Below, piece by piece: positions 49,246-58,057 of a stretch of 64,000 nucleotides of DNA. The position numbers and the translations under genes were made by a program. Every line of letters starts with the position of its first letter. Position 1 is the first letter of the stretch. The notes under the pieces are model-generated. The model did no database searches. It saw only the letters and a program-made list of their open reading frames with translations, and was not told the origin of the DNA. The DNA lies in contig NZ_BAAARN010000001.1 in the NCBI RefSeq assembly GCF_039532215.1, forward strand, positions 1,223,941-1,287,940. Direction: 5' to 3'. This DNA comes from Pedococcus aerophilus. Lineage in GTDB: Bacteria > Actinomycetota > Actinomycetes > Actinomycetales > Dermatophilaceae.

Positions 49246-51438
49246 CTACGCGTCGGAATCCGTTGCAGCAGAAGCAGATTCGAGGACCTCGGCAGCGGTG
49301 GCGCCTCCGAGGACGGCCAGGACCTGCTCGCCGTAGAGCCCGAGCTTCCGGGCGCCGACACCGGAGATCTGGGCCAGCTGCCCCTCGGAGGAGGGCTCAC
49401 GCTCCGCGATCGCCGTGAGGGTGGCGTCGGTGAAGACGACGTAGGCGGGGACGCTGCTCGCCCGCGAGACGGCGAGCCGCCACTCGCGCAGGCGCTCGAA
49501 GGTGGCCTCGTCGTAGGTCGGCGGGCAGTCCTCGCACCGGCCCGTCTTGCGCTGGGCGGCCGTCAGCAGCTCGGTCCCGCACGAACGGCAGTGCGCGGGG
49601 AGCACCGGCTTGCCGGCCTTGCCCCCGGACCTGCGTCCACCCGAGGCGTTCTTCGGCTGGGACCGCGCCCCGTCGCCGAGGATGCTGGCTGCCCCGTCGA
49701 GGAACCGCGAGGGTCGGCGGCTGGCCCGGGCGCCCGGGGTGCGCGCACCGGACCACGACAGCCGCAGCTCCTTGCGGGCCCGGGTCACGCCGACGTAGGC
49801 GAGCCGGCGCTCCTCCTCGATGGCTTCCGGCGTGTCGGCCATGGCGATCGGCAGGTACCCGTCGGAGACACCAGCCAGGAACACGACGTCCCACTCCAGG
49901 CCCTTGGCCGCGTGCAACGACGCCAAGGTCACCCCCTGGACCGCCGGGGCGTGCTGGGCGGCGGCGCGCTCGTCGAGCTCGCGGATGAAGTCGGGCAGCC
50001 GGGCCTCCGGGCCTGCGGCCACGAGGTCGTCGGACAGCGCGGCGAGCGCGGCGAGGCTCTCCCACCGCTCTCGCGCGGCACCTCCGGCATTCGGCGCCTC
50101 CCGGGTCCACCCGGCGCCGAGCAGGACGTCGCGGACGAGCTCGGGCAGGGCGATAGAGCCGTCGTCAGAGCGAGCCGCACCGCGCAGCAGCAGGATGGCG
50201 TCCCGCACCTCCTTGCGGGCGAAGAACCGCTCCCCGCCCCGCACGAGGTAGGGGACGTCGCGCTCGGCGAGCGCCGACTCGAAGGCCTCGGACTGACCAT
50301 TGGTGCGGAACAAGATCGCCATCTGCCCCGGCGAGACGCCCTTGGCCACCCGGTCGGCGATCTCGCCGGCGATGGCGGCAGCCTCGGCCGGGTCGTCGGG
50401 GTGAGAGGTGAGCGAGGGCGTGGGGCCGTCGGAGGCCTGGGCCTGGAGCTGCACGGCGTTGCTGCGCATGGCCCCGGACGGTCCGCGGACGATGAGGTTG
50501 GCCAGGCCGACGATCTGGGGCGTCGACCGGTAGTTGCGGACCAGGCGCACGACCTTGGCCGTCGGCCGGGCCTTCGGGAACTCGAGCAGGTGACGGGGGC
50601 TGGCGCCGGTGAAGGAGTAGATCGTCTGGGCCGGGTCGCCGACGACGCACAGGTCGTCGCGCTCCCCCACCCACAGCTCGAGCAGCCGCTGCTGGAGGGC
50701 GTTGACGTCCTGGTACTCGTCCACGACGAAGTGGCGGTACTGCGAGCGCACCGCCCGCGCGATGTCGTCGCGCTCGGCGAGGATCCCGACGGTGAGCAGC
50801 AGGACGTCCTCAAAGTCGATAACGCCCCGCTGGGTCTTGACCTGCTCGTAGGCCTCGAGCACCCGCGCCATCGCCGTGGCGTCGAGGCCGGGGGGCTCGC
50901 GGCGCGCGGCTCGTGCCCCCGCGGCATACGTCTCCGGGGTGAGCATCGAGACCTTGGCCCACTCGACCTCCGCAGCCAGGTCGCGGATCGCGGTGCGGTC
51001 GCGGGCGAGGTCGAGGCGAAGGGACGCAGCGGCCTGGGCCACGGCGGCGGCCTTCTGGGCCATCACCTCGGGAGCCGCGCCACCGATCGCCTGCGGCCAG
51101 AAGTAGTGCAGCTGCCGCAAAGCGGCGGCGTGGAAGGTGCGGGCCTGCACGCCCACGGCACCGAGGTCGCGAAGCCGCGTCCGCATCTCCCCCGCGGCGC
51201 GGGCGGTGAAGGTCACCGCGAGCACCCGCTGGGGCTGGTAGGCACCGGAGTGGACGCCGTACGCGATGCGGTGCGTGATGGCGCGGGTCTTGCCCGTGCC
51301 GGCGCCCGCGAGCACGCACATCGGGCCGAGCGGGTGGGCGGCGACCTCGCGCTGCTCGGGGTCGAGCGCAGCCAGCACGGCGTCCGGCGAGGGCGCGACG
51401 GCACCGAACGGGTTCAGGGGCGAGGGCTGGTTGGGCAT
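49246..51438 (-). CDS. uvrD2: ATP-dependent DNA helicase UvrD2
   Basis: 730 residues. Superfamily 1A helicase: Walker A AGAGTGKTRAI, motif Ia TFTARAAGEMRTRL, DExx (FVVDEYQDVN), motif IV (VRLVRNYRSTPQI), motif V (TLASLHAAKGLEW) and VI (AYVGVTRARKEL). The C-terminus has a four-Cys zinc-finger-like linker (CRSCGTE and CEDCPPTYDE) and an HRDC domain (ending AKL-type helices, 660-730), the layout of mycobacterial UvrD2. It unwinds DNA in repair; in mycobacteria it is essential. It is upstream on the same strand as whiB7 and has the F420 PPOX gene behind it. Confidence 0.94.
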   Translation of the reverse strand: MPNQPSPLNPFGAVAPSPDAVLAALDPEQREVAAHPLGPMCVLAGAGTGKTRAITHRIAYGVHSGAYQPQRVLAVTFTARAAGEMRTRLRDLGAVGVQARTFHAAALRQLHYFWPQAIGGAAPEVMAQKAAAVAQAAASLRLDLARDRTAIRDLAAEVEWAKVSMLTPETYAAGARAARREPPGLDATAMARVLEAYEQVKTQRGVIDFEDVLLLTVGILAERDDIARAVRSQYRHFVVDEYQDVNALQQRLLELWVGERDDLCVVGDPAQTIYSFTGASPRHLLEFPKARPTAKVVRLVRNYRSTPQIVGLANLIVRGPSGAMRSNAVQLQAQASDGPTPSLTSHPDDPAEAAAIAGEIADRVAKGVSPGQMAILFRTNGQSEAFESALAERDVPYLVRGGERFFARKEVRDAILLLRGAARSDDGSIALPELVRDVLLGAGWTREAPNAGGAARERWESLAALAALSDDLVAAGPEARLPDFIRELDERAAAQHAPAVQGVTLASLHAAKGLEWDVVFLAGVSDGYLPIAMADTPEAIEEERRLAYVGVTRARKELRLSWSGARTPGARASRRPSRFLDGAASILGDGARSQPKNASGGRRSGGKAGKPVLPAHCRSCGTELLTAAQRKTGRCEDCPPTYDEATFERLREWRLAVSRASSVPAYVVFTDATLTAIAEREPSSEGQLAQISGVGARKLGLYGEQVLAVLGGATAAEVLESASAATDSDA

Positions 51439-51484
51439 CGCCCGCGATCCTGTCAGACGCCGGTGACGGCCCGCCCCGCGGAGG

Positions 51485-51931
51485 TCACTGCCGCGGGCCG
51501 TACACCCTGGTCACGCGCAGGCGCAGGACGAGCCTGCGGTCGGCGACCATCGCTGTGCGGTACTCGTCCCAGTCCGGGTGGTCCTCACCACGGATGGTCC
51601 GGTACAGCTCCACGAGCTCGTCCACCGTCGCGTCGTCCTGGCTGCGCGCGACGGGGGAGAGCTCGGCGTCGCCCTCCAGCACGGCATACGACCAGCCGTC
51701 GCCGGAGGTGACCAGGAGCGAGGCCCGCGGGTCGCGCCGCAGGTTGGCCACCTTGGCCCGACCGTCGACCACGGACACCCGGACCAGGGGTCCGTCCTGG
51801 GCCGTGGGATCGAAGGCGTAGTTGACCACCGAGAGCTGCGGACGGCCGTCGCGCTTGAGGGCGGCGAGGCTGCCGAGGTGGTGGTCGGCGGCCAGGCTGA
51901 GCAGTGACGGGTCGAGGTCGTCGCGGGTCAT
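51485..51931 (-). CDS. PPOX-class F420-dependent reductase-like protein
   Basis: 148 residues, split beta-barrel. LAADHHLGSLAALKRDGRPQ at the start, VRVSVVDGRAKVANLRRDPR and the VLEGDAELSP strand match the Rv1155-like TIGR03618 group of F420-binding PPOX proteins. DEYRTAMVADRRLVLRLRVT closes the barrel. Members bind F420 and reduce or oxidise small molecules; substrate unknown. It lies between uvrD2 and the mycoredoxin gene, an insertion compared with the M. tuberculosis order I recall. Confidence 0.85.
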   Translation of the reverse strand: MTRDDLDPSLLSLAADHHLGSLAALKRDGRPQLSVVNYAFDPTAQDGPLVRVSVVDGRAKVANLRRDPRASLLVTSGDGWSYAVLEGDAELSPVARSQDDATVDELVELYRTIRGEDHPDWDEYRTAMVADRRLVLRLRVTRVYGPRQ

Positions 51932-51991
51932 GAGCCATCATGGTCACAGACGTCACAGTCCCGCAGCGGAAGATCGCGAGGCGGTGCGGCG

Positions 51992-52300
51992 TTGACGACC
52001 GTGACCACTCCCCAGCCAGAGAGCGAGCACCTCCAGATGTCCTCCATCAAGGCCCCGGCCCCCGGCTCCGTGACCATGTTCACCACGTCCTGGTGCGGCT
52101 ACTGCAACCGCCTCAAGGCGCAGATGGGTCGCGAGAACATCGCGTTCACCGAGGTCAACATCGAAGAGGTCCCCGAGGCCGTGCAGTTCGTCATGGAGGC
52201 CAACAACGGCAACCAGACCGTGCCGACGCTGCTCTTCCCGGACGGCACCTCCGCCACGAACCCCTCGATCAACGAGGTCAAGAAGCGCCTCGCCTCCTGA
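51992..52300 (+). CDS. mrx1: Mycoredoxin-type glutaredoxin
   Basis: 102 residues from the TTG at 51992; GTG 52001 or ATG 52037 may be the true start. The redox site is SWCGYCNRLKAQM (CxxC) with the cis-Pro in QTVPTLLF. WCGYC and the short glutaredoxin fold match mycoredoxin-1, which reduces mycothiolated proteins and sits in the same place beside uvrD2 (Rv3198A). The N-terminal 25 residues are extra. It converges on nudC and shares a hairpin terminator. Confidence 0.9.
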   Translation: MTTVTTPQPESEHLQMSSIKAPAPGSVTMFTTSWCGYCNRLKAQMGRENIAFTEVNIEEVPEAVQFVMEANNGNQTVPTLLFPDGTSATNPSINEVKKRLAS

Positions 52301-52335
52301 CCCCTGGCGCCGATGCCGGCGCCCGCACCACCCCG

Positions 52336-52366
52336 TCGCCGACGTGCCCTCAGGGCACGTCGGCGA
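52336..52366. terminator. Hairpin between mrx1 and nudC
   Basis: TCGCCGACGTGCCCT (52336-52350) and AGGGCACGTCGGCGA (52352-52366), complementary over 15 bp around one base. It overlaps the nudC stop codon and lies between two convergent genes. Confidence 0.65.
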
Positions 52367-53273
52367 TCTCGTGCCCGAGCCAGTGCTCGACGATGCGTCG
52401 GGCGATCGACACCCGCGACGACACGGTGAGCGACCCGTCCGCGACCGCCGCCAGCAGCTCCTCCCGGGTGTACCACCGCGCCTCGGCGATCTCCGACTCC
52501 TGCAGGGTGAGCTCGGCGGTCGTCGCCCGGGCCGTGAACCCCACCATGAGCGAGCTGGGGAACGGCCACGCCTGGTCCCCGAGGTACTCCACCCCGTGCA
52601 CCTCCAGCCCCACCTCCTCGCGCACCTCGCGCGCCACCGCCCCGGCCAGGCTCTCCCCCGGCTCCAGGAACCCCGCGAGCACCGAGAACCGGCCCTCGCC
52701 CCACCCGGCTCCGCGCGCCATGAGGAGCCGGTCGTCCGGGTCGACGACCGACATGATCACCGCGACGTCCGTCCGCGGGTAGTGCTCGCTGCCCTCGCGG
52801 GTGCACCGGCGCAGCCACCCCGCCGACGCGGGCTCGGTCGGGGCACCGCACCGCGCGCAGAACGGGTGCACCCGGTGCCAGTTGGCCAGCGCCAGCGCCG
52901 TCGTGAACAGCGCCGCGTCCCGGTCGCCGAGCAGCGCCCCGACCTCGCGCAGGGTGTGCCCGTCGTCCTCGTGGTCGCCCGCCTCCGTGGGTGGGTCCGT
53001 CACGACCGCCACGTATGCCGCGTCGTCACCGTCCGCGCCGAGGAACAGTCCCAGCCGCGTCAGGTCACGCGGCTGCGGCGGACGCAGGACGAGGCGCAGG
53101 TCCGCGCCGTCCTCGACGACGTCGGCGCGGTCGCCCCGCAGCTCCAGGACCCGGGTCGCGGCGTCGGACAGCAACGTCGGCAGCAGCCCGTCAGCCGTGC
53201 GCCGGTCCGCCAGGCGGTCCAGACCGGGCCTGGCGAGCGAGAGATTCGGGAGAGTTTTGGCGAAGGAGCCCAC
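52350..53273 (-). CDS. nudC: NAD(+) diphosphatase NudC
   Basis: 307 residues. NudC cleaves NAD(H) to NMN(H) and AMP and removes NAD caps from RNA. The zinc ribbon is CARCGAPTEPAS and the later Cys in LRRCTREG; the Nudix box is GFLEPGESLAGAVAREVREE followed by VGL, and SQPWPFP appears as DQAWPFPSSLM, the NADH pyrophosphatase signature. An N-terminal domain of about 120 residues precedes it. It is the Rv3199c equivalent in the conserved block. Confidence 0.93.
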   Translation of the reverse strand: MGSFAKTLPNLSLARPGLDRLADRRTADGLLPTLLSDAATRVLELRGDRADVVEDGADLRLVLRPPQPRDLTRLGLFLGADGDDAAYVAVVTDPPTEAGDHEDDGHTLREVGALLGDRDAALFTTALALANWHRVHPFCARCGAPTEPASAGWLRRCTREGSEHYPRTDVAVIMSVVDPDDRLLMARGAGWGEGRFSVLAGFLEPGESLAGAVAREVREEVGLEVHGVEYLGDQAWPFPSSLMVGFTARATTAELTLQESEIAEARWYTREELLAAVADGSLTVSSRVSIARRIVEHWLGHEIADVP

Positions 53274-53314
53274 GCCTCCACACTAGGCGCGCCGGATCGG
53301 CATACGGTGGGCGC

Positions 53315-54700
53315 GTGGACCGCAGCCCCCTCTTCCTCGCCGCACTGGCCAGTGCGGCCGTCCCGGGACTCGACCCCGCCAGCGTCGAGGCCCTCCCCGG
53401 GGCACCCGACCACCAGTACGACGTCGCGTTCGTGCAGGACACCCAGCACCGCCGCTGGGTCATCCGCGTCCCTCGGACGCAGGGCGCGGCAGCGCAGATG
53501 GAGGCGACCTTCGGGCTGCTGTCCCTGCTGGCTCGTCGCCTGCCGTTCAGCGTGCCGACGCCGAAGGGTTTCGCCGCCCTCAAGGAGGGCGGCCGCGCCG
53601 CCATCTACCCCTACCTGCCGGGGCAGAACATCGACTTCGCCGCGCTGCCCGCCGGTCCGGGGCTCGCGGCCGAGCTGGGCCGTTCGATCGCCGCGCTGCA
53701 CAACGCCGACCACGGCCTGTTCGACGAGGCTGGCCTGCCCGCCTACGACGCCGACACCTACCGCACCCGCCGGCTGACCGAGCTGGACCGCGCAGCCGCC
53801 ACCGGCCACGTGCCCACCGGCTTGTTGACCCGCTGGGAGAAGCTGCTCGAGGACGTCGTGCTGTGGCGCTTCGCCCCGACCCCGACCCACGGCGACCTCA
53901 CCGGCGACCAGGTGCTCGCGGTCTTCGACGACGACCAGGACGCGGCGACCGGTCGCATCAAGGCGTTCACCGGCTGGGAGGACGCCAAGGTCGCCGACCC
54001 CGCCGACGACTTCTCGGCCCTGGTGACCCAGGCCTCCGAAGGCGCGCTCGAGACGTTGATGGAGGCCTACGCCCACGCGCGGTCGGAGCGCCCGGACCCG
54101 CACCTGCTGACCCGGGCCAGGCTCGCTGCCCAGATGCGGGCGCTCGGTGACCTGATGACCGCCGTCGGCGGGGGTGACCGCCTGCTCGTCGAGCGGCACG
54201 CCGCCGCCCTGCGGCGACTCGACGAGCAGCTGCACGCCGAGGACGAGGCCACCAACGACTACCGCCGCGAGGCGGAGGCCGCAGCACGACCGGCCCCCGC
54301 CGTCGTCGTGCCTCCGGTCGTCGACACCGACGACGACGACGAGGACGTCGCGGTGATGTTCGCGCGGACCGCGCAGGACGAGGACGGCCACGACGAGGAT
54401 GCTCACGACGAGGCGACCATCGACGACGGTGCTCCCGGCGACGATGACGCCCAGCTCGACGATCCTGAGTTCGAGGAGCCGGTACTCGAGGACTCCGACC
54501 AGGACCTCGCCGACGAGACTGCTGTCGCCGGCGCAGCACCCTTCGACGACGACGCCACCGACCAGGACGCCACCGACGACCGGGGACAGGCGACGACCGA
54601 GATCCCCGTCAGGGGCGGGGCGCGCCCCGATCCCGACCTGCTCGAGTTCGACGAGGACGAGCCCGGACCCGAGCACGAGCCCGGCTACTCTGGCCGCTGA
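53315..54700 (+). CDS. Aminoglycoside/macrolide-phosphotransferase-like protein with acidic tail
   Basis: 461 residues from the GTG at 53315. The APH-type kinase fold (about residues 15-310) has VIRVPRTQGAAAQMEA at the ATP site, PTPTHGDLTGDQVLAV for the catalytic HxDxxxxN (HGDL; Asn replaced by Gln or Asp near) and FTGWEDAKVADPADDF for the metal motif. Homologues beside adnB are called phosphotransferases; the substrate, possibly macrolides or small metabolites, is unknown. From about residue 330 the chain is strongly Asp/Glu-rich (DTDDDDEDVAVMF and repeated DEDxxDED), a disordered acidic tail of 120 residues. Confidence 0.8.
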   Translation: MDRSPLFLAALASAAVPGLDPASVEALPGAPDHQYDVAFVQDTQHRRWVIRVPRTQGAAAQMEATFGLLSLLARRLPFSVPTPKGFAALKEGGRAAIYPYLPGQNIDFAALPAGPGLAAELGRSIAALHNADHGLFDEAGLPAYDADTYRTRRLTELDRAAATGHVPTGLLTRWEKLLEDVVLWRFAPTPTHGDLTGDQVLAVFDDDQDAATGRIKAFTGWEDAKVADPADDFSALVTQASEGALETLMEAYAHARSERPDPHLLTRARLAAQMRALGDLMTAVGGGDRLLVERHAAALRRLDEQLHAEDEATNDYRREAEAAARPAPAVVVPPVVDTDDDDEDVAVMFARTAQDEDGHDEDAHDEATIDDGAPGDDDAQLDDPEFEEPVLEDSDQDLADETAVAGAAPFDDDATDQDATDDRGQATTEIPVRGGARPDPDLLEFDEDEPGPEHEPGYSGR

Positions 54701-54703
54701 CCC

Positions 54704-57700
54704 CTATTCGGGAACACCCGCCAGCAGGGCCGCGAGGTCCTCGTCGTCGGGCAGCTCCGGCCAGACGGTCTCACCGGTCCCCGCGTAGTAGAACGCCGCG
54801 TCGACCTCGTCGAGCTCGAGCCCGCGCAGCCGGGCGAAGGCGACGCGGTAGGCCGCGAGCTGCAACGCCCGGATGCGTGCCGCCTCACCGCTCGGCTTGG
54901 CCCCGGTCTTCCAGTCCACGACGGTGAAGCCGCCACCCGCGCGGGGGAACACCGCGTCGATGCGGCCTCGGACGGCGATTCCGTCGATCACCGTCTCGAC
55001 GGCGATCTCGATCTCGCTGGGGACCCGACCGGCCCACTCGCTGGCGAGGAAGTGCTCCTTCATCGTCGGCAGCTCGGCGTCGTCACCGGGGTCGTCGTCG
55101 GCGCTGCCTGGCAGGTCGATGATGTCGACCATCGTCGCCTTGGCGTAGTGCTGCTCGACCCACGCGTGGAACGCCGTGCCGCGCCGGGCTGCCAGGGCCG
55201 GGGGCTCGGGCATGGGACGGCGCAGGGCTGAGGCGAACCGCTCGGGGTCCTGGGCCAGCGCCACGACGGCGGAGGCGGACAGGTGGCGGGGCAGCAGGAC
55301 GGTGACGTCCGCCCGGGCGCCGAGCCTGCGGCGCTCCTCGAGCAGGAGGTCGAGCTCCTCCAGGACGCTGAGCTCCTCCCCCGGGATGGGCAGCAGCCCC
55401 TGCTCGGACACGTCGTCGGCCGGTGAGCCGGGGCCATAATCCTCGATCGCGGTCTCGACCGCCCGCGCACCGTCGGCGAGGGCCTGACGGCGAGCCTCCA
55501 GCGGGTCGGCCGGCCACTGCACCGAGACGACGTCCGCGGTCGCGGGGTTCTGGACGCCGTCGGGGTCCTCGGGGTCCGGGAGGTCGACCCACTCGAGGCG
55601 ACGGACCGGCAGGTCTGCGGCCTCCACGACCTCGAGCAGGAAGCGGGAGGTGACCTTGGGGGTCTTGCCGTCGGTCCACACCGGGGCGGTGAGCAGCATG
55701 TGGGTCTTGGCCCGGGTGAGGGCGACGTAGGCGAGGCGGCGCTCCTCGGCCACCCCGTGCTCACCGCTGGCCAGCAGGAAGTCCTCGACGCGGGCGTCGA
55801 TGTCCTTCCAGTCCTGCGCCCCCCGCCAGTCGAGGTGGGGCAGGCCGGAGGCGTCGCCGCGCAGCGCGTAGGGGATGCCGCCGTCCTGGAGTCCCGCGAT
55901 CCAGCCCCTGCCCTTGGGCGTGGACAGCGTCCACGTGCCCTCGGGTCCGGGCCGGCTGGCGGCCGAGGCGAGCGCCGGGAAGGACCCCTCGACCAGCCCG
56001 GGGACGGCCACCGCCTCCCACTCCAGCCCCTTTGCGGCGTGGACGGTGAGCACCTGCACGGCATCGGTGGACGCCTCGATGTAGCCCTTGTCGAGCCCGC
56101 GCTCCTCCTTGAGGGCAGCCGTGAGCCAGGCCAGGAACCCGCCGAGGTTGGGGCGGTCGGCGCTGGTGGTGAAGGTGGCCGCGACGTCGGCGAAGGCGTC
56201 GAGGTGGGCCCGGGCCGCTGCAGGCGTGTAGCCCTCGCGCGCCAGCACCTCGATGTCGAGCCCCAGGGCGCGCTCGGCCTCTCCCACGAGGTCGGCCAAC
56301 GGCAGGCTGCTCAGGGAGCGAAGTCGACGGATCGCGTGCTGCAGACCCGCCAGGCGGTGCAGCGCGACCTCGCTGACGGTCTTGTCGTCGCGGCTGCGCC
56401 ACCCGACCGGGGGCAGGTCGTCGACGGCCTCGACGATGCTCACGGTGTCGGCGCTGTCCGGCGACTGGTCGTGGACCGGCGGGGCCTCCCCCTGGGCCTC
56501 GCGATGCCGGGTGTCCTGCTGCTGTCGCACGTCCTGCTGGTGCCGCGCCCACGCCATCAGCCCGTCGAGGTCGGCAGCACCGAGTCGGCACAGCGGTCCG
56601 GTGAGCAGCCGCATCAGCTGGTCGCCCCGGGTGGGGTCGTGGACCACGTGGAGCAGCGAGGTGATGTCCTCGACCTCGGGGGTCAGCAGCAGTCCACCGA
56701 GCCCGACGACCTCGTAGGGGATGGTCCGGGCCTCGAGCGCGTCGATGATCGCCGCGAACTGGGACCGCTTGCGGCACAGCACCGCTGCCGACTTCGCACC
56801 CGCAGCCCGGCGCTCACCGAGCCACTGCGCCACGAGCGAGGCCTCCTCGGCCGCGGTCAGGACGCGGGCCACGTCGACGGCCCCGGCGCCGGCGCCGGGC
56901 CGCGCCCCGAGCTCCTCGACGGGCACGGCGGACTTCTCGCGCAGGGGCGCCGCGACGGCGTTGGCCACGTGGAGGATCGCCTCGTCGTTGCGCCAGGACG
57001 TGGCGAGCGGACGCACCGGCGCCGCGTCGGGCCCGTCGCGGAACTGCTCACGGAAGGCGCTGAGGGTCGTCGCACTGGCGCCGCGCCACCCGTAGATGGA
57101 CTGGTGTGGGTCGCCCACGGCCGTCACCGGCACGGGCTCCCCCGGAGCGACGAACAGGGCCCGGAGCAGGTCCAGCTGGGCGGCCGAGGTGTCCTGGAAC
57201 TCGTCGAGGAGCACGGCACCGAACCGCTGCCGCTCGATCGCCCCGATGTCGGGGAAGGTCAGTGCGAGCTGCGCGGCGAGCGCCATCTGGTCGGCGAAGT
57301 CCATCGCGTCGCGCTGGCGCTTGAGGGCGAGGTAGCGCTCCACCATGGGCAGCACCCCGGCCCGTGCCTTGAGGGCCTCACGCATCTTCTTGGCCTCGCC
57401 CGGCAGGTCCTTGGCCTTGCTCGCCCCCGGCGGCAGGGCCGCGAGCGAGGCGAGCACCTCGGCGAGGTGATCCCGGACCTGGGCCGGCGTCACGAGGTGC
57501 TCGGCCATCTCGCCGGCGAGGTCGACGACGGCAGCGGTCACGGTGGACTCGGCGTTGGGGACGTCGTCCATCGGACCGTCGTAGGCCGCGACCACCTCGG
57601 ACGCGTACTGCCAGGCGGCGGCCTCGGAGAGCAGTCGCGACTCGGACTCGAAGCCCAGCCGCAGGGCGTGCTCGCGCACGAGCCTGCCGGCGTAGGAGTG

Positions 57701-58057
57701 GTAGGTCGAGACGGTCGCGGTGCCGCCGAGCACCTCGGCATCGCTCTCGCCGTCGTCGGGCCTCGGTGTCCACACCTCGCGCTGCTGGAGCAGGCGCAGC
57801 CGGGCCCCGATGCGCTCGGACAGCTCGGTGGCGGCCTTGCGGGTGAAGGTGAGGCCGAGGACCTGGTCGGGCTCGACGAACCCGTTGGCGACGAGCCACA
57901 CGACGCGGCCGGTCATCGTCTCGGTCTTGCCCGAGCCCGCCCCCGCCACGACCAGCAGCGGCGACATCGGCGCCTCGATGACGGCGACCTGCTGCGGCGT
58001 CGGCTCGGGCTGTCCGAGGGCCTTGGCGACCTCGCGTGCCGAGAGCCGGGGCGTCAC
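54704..58057 (-). CDS. adnB: AdnB-like UvrD helicase-RecB nuclease subunit
   Basis: 1117 residues from the GTG at 58057, overlapping the adnA stop. Motor: Walker A AGAGSGKTETMTG, DExx in AVLLDEFQDTSAAQ, motif IV region ATSWRNDEAILH, motif V TVHAAKGLEW, VI AYVALTRAKTHM. The C-terminal RecB-family nuclease has GRIDAVFPRAGG and VVDWKTGAKPS (PD-(D/E)XK). In mycobacteria AdnA and AdnB form a heterodimer that resects double-strand breaks, with AdnB as main motor. Gene order and the pairing here match. A longer frame upstream to 58636 is the antisense of adnA's end and is rejected. Confidence 0.93.
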   Translation of the reverse strand: MTPRLSAREVAKALGQPEPTPQQVAVIEAPMSPLLVVAGAGSGKTETMTGRVVWLVANGFVEPDQVLGLTFTRKAATELSERIGARLRLLQQREVWTPRPDDGESDAEVLGGTATVSTYHSYAGRLVREHALRLGFESESRLLSEAAAWQYASEVVAAYDGPMDDVPNAESTVTAAVVDLAGEMAEHLVTPAQVRDHLAEVLASLAALPPGASKAKDLPGEAKKMREALKARAGVLPMVERYLALKRQRDAMDFADQMALAAQLALTFPDIGAIERQRFGAVLLDEFQDTSAAQLDLLRALFVAPGEPVPVTAVGDPHQSIYGWRGASATTLSAFREQFRDGPDAAPVRPLATSWRNDEAILHVANAVAAPLREKSAVPVEELGARPGAGAGAVDVARVLTAAEEASLVAQWLGERRAAGAKSAAVLCRKRSQFAAIIDALEARTIPYEVVGLGGLLLTPEVEDITSLLHVVHDPTRGDQLMRLLTGPLCRLGAADLDGLMAWARHQQDVRQQQDTRHREAQGEAPPVHDQSPDSADTVSIVEAVDDLPPVGWRSRDDKTVSEVALHRLAGLQHAIRRLRSLSSLPLADLVGEAERALGLDIEVLAREGYTPAAARAHLDAFADVAATFTTSADRPNLGGFLAWLTAALKEERGLDKGYIEASTDAVQVLTVHAAKGLEWEAVAVPGLVEGSFPALASAASRPGPEGTWTLSTPKGRGWIAGLQDGGIPYALRGDASGLPHLDWRGAQDWKDIDARVEDFLLASGEHGVAEERRLAYVALTRAKTHMLLTAPVWTDGKTPKVTSRFLLEVVEAADLPVRRLEWVDLPDPEDPDGVQNPATADVVSVQWPADPLEARRQALADGARAVETAIEDYGPGSPADDVSEQGLLPIPGEELSVLEELDLLLEERRRLGARADVTVLLPRHLSASAVVALAQDPERFASALRRPMPEPPALAARRGTAFHAWVEQHYAKATMVDIIDLPGSADDDPGDDAELPTMKEHFLASEWAGRVPSEIEIAVETVIDGIAVRGRIDAVFPRAGGGFTVVDWKTGAKPSGEAARIRALQLAAYRVAFARLRGLELDEVDAAFYYAGTGETVWPELPDDEDLAALLAGVPE

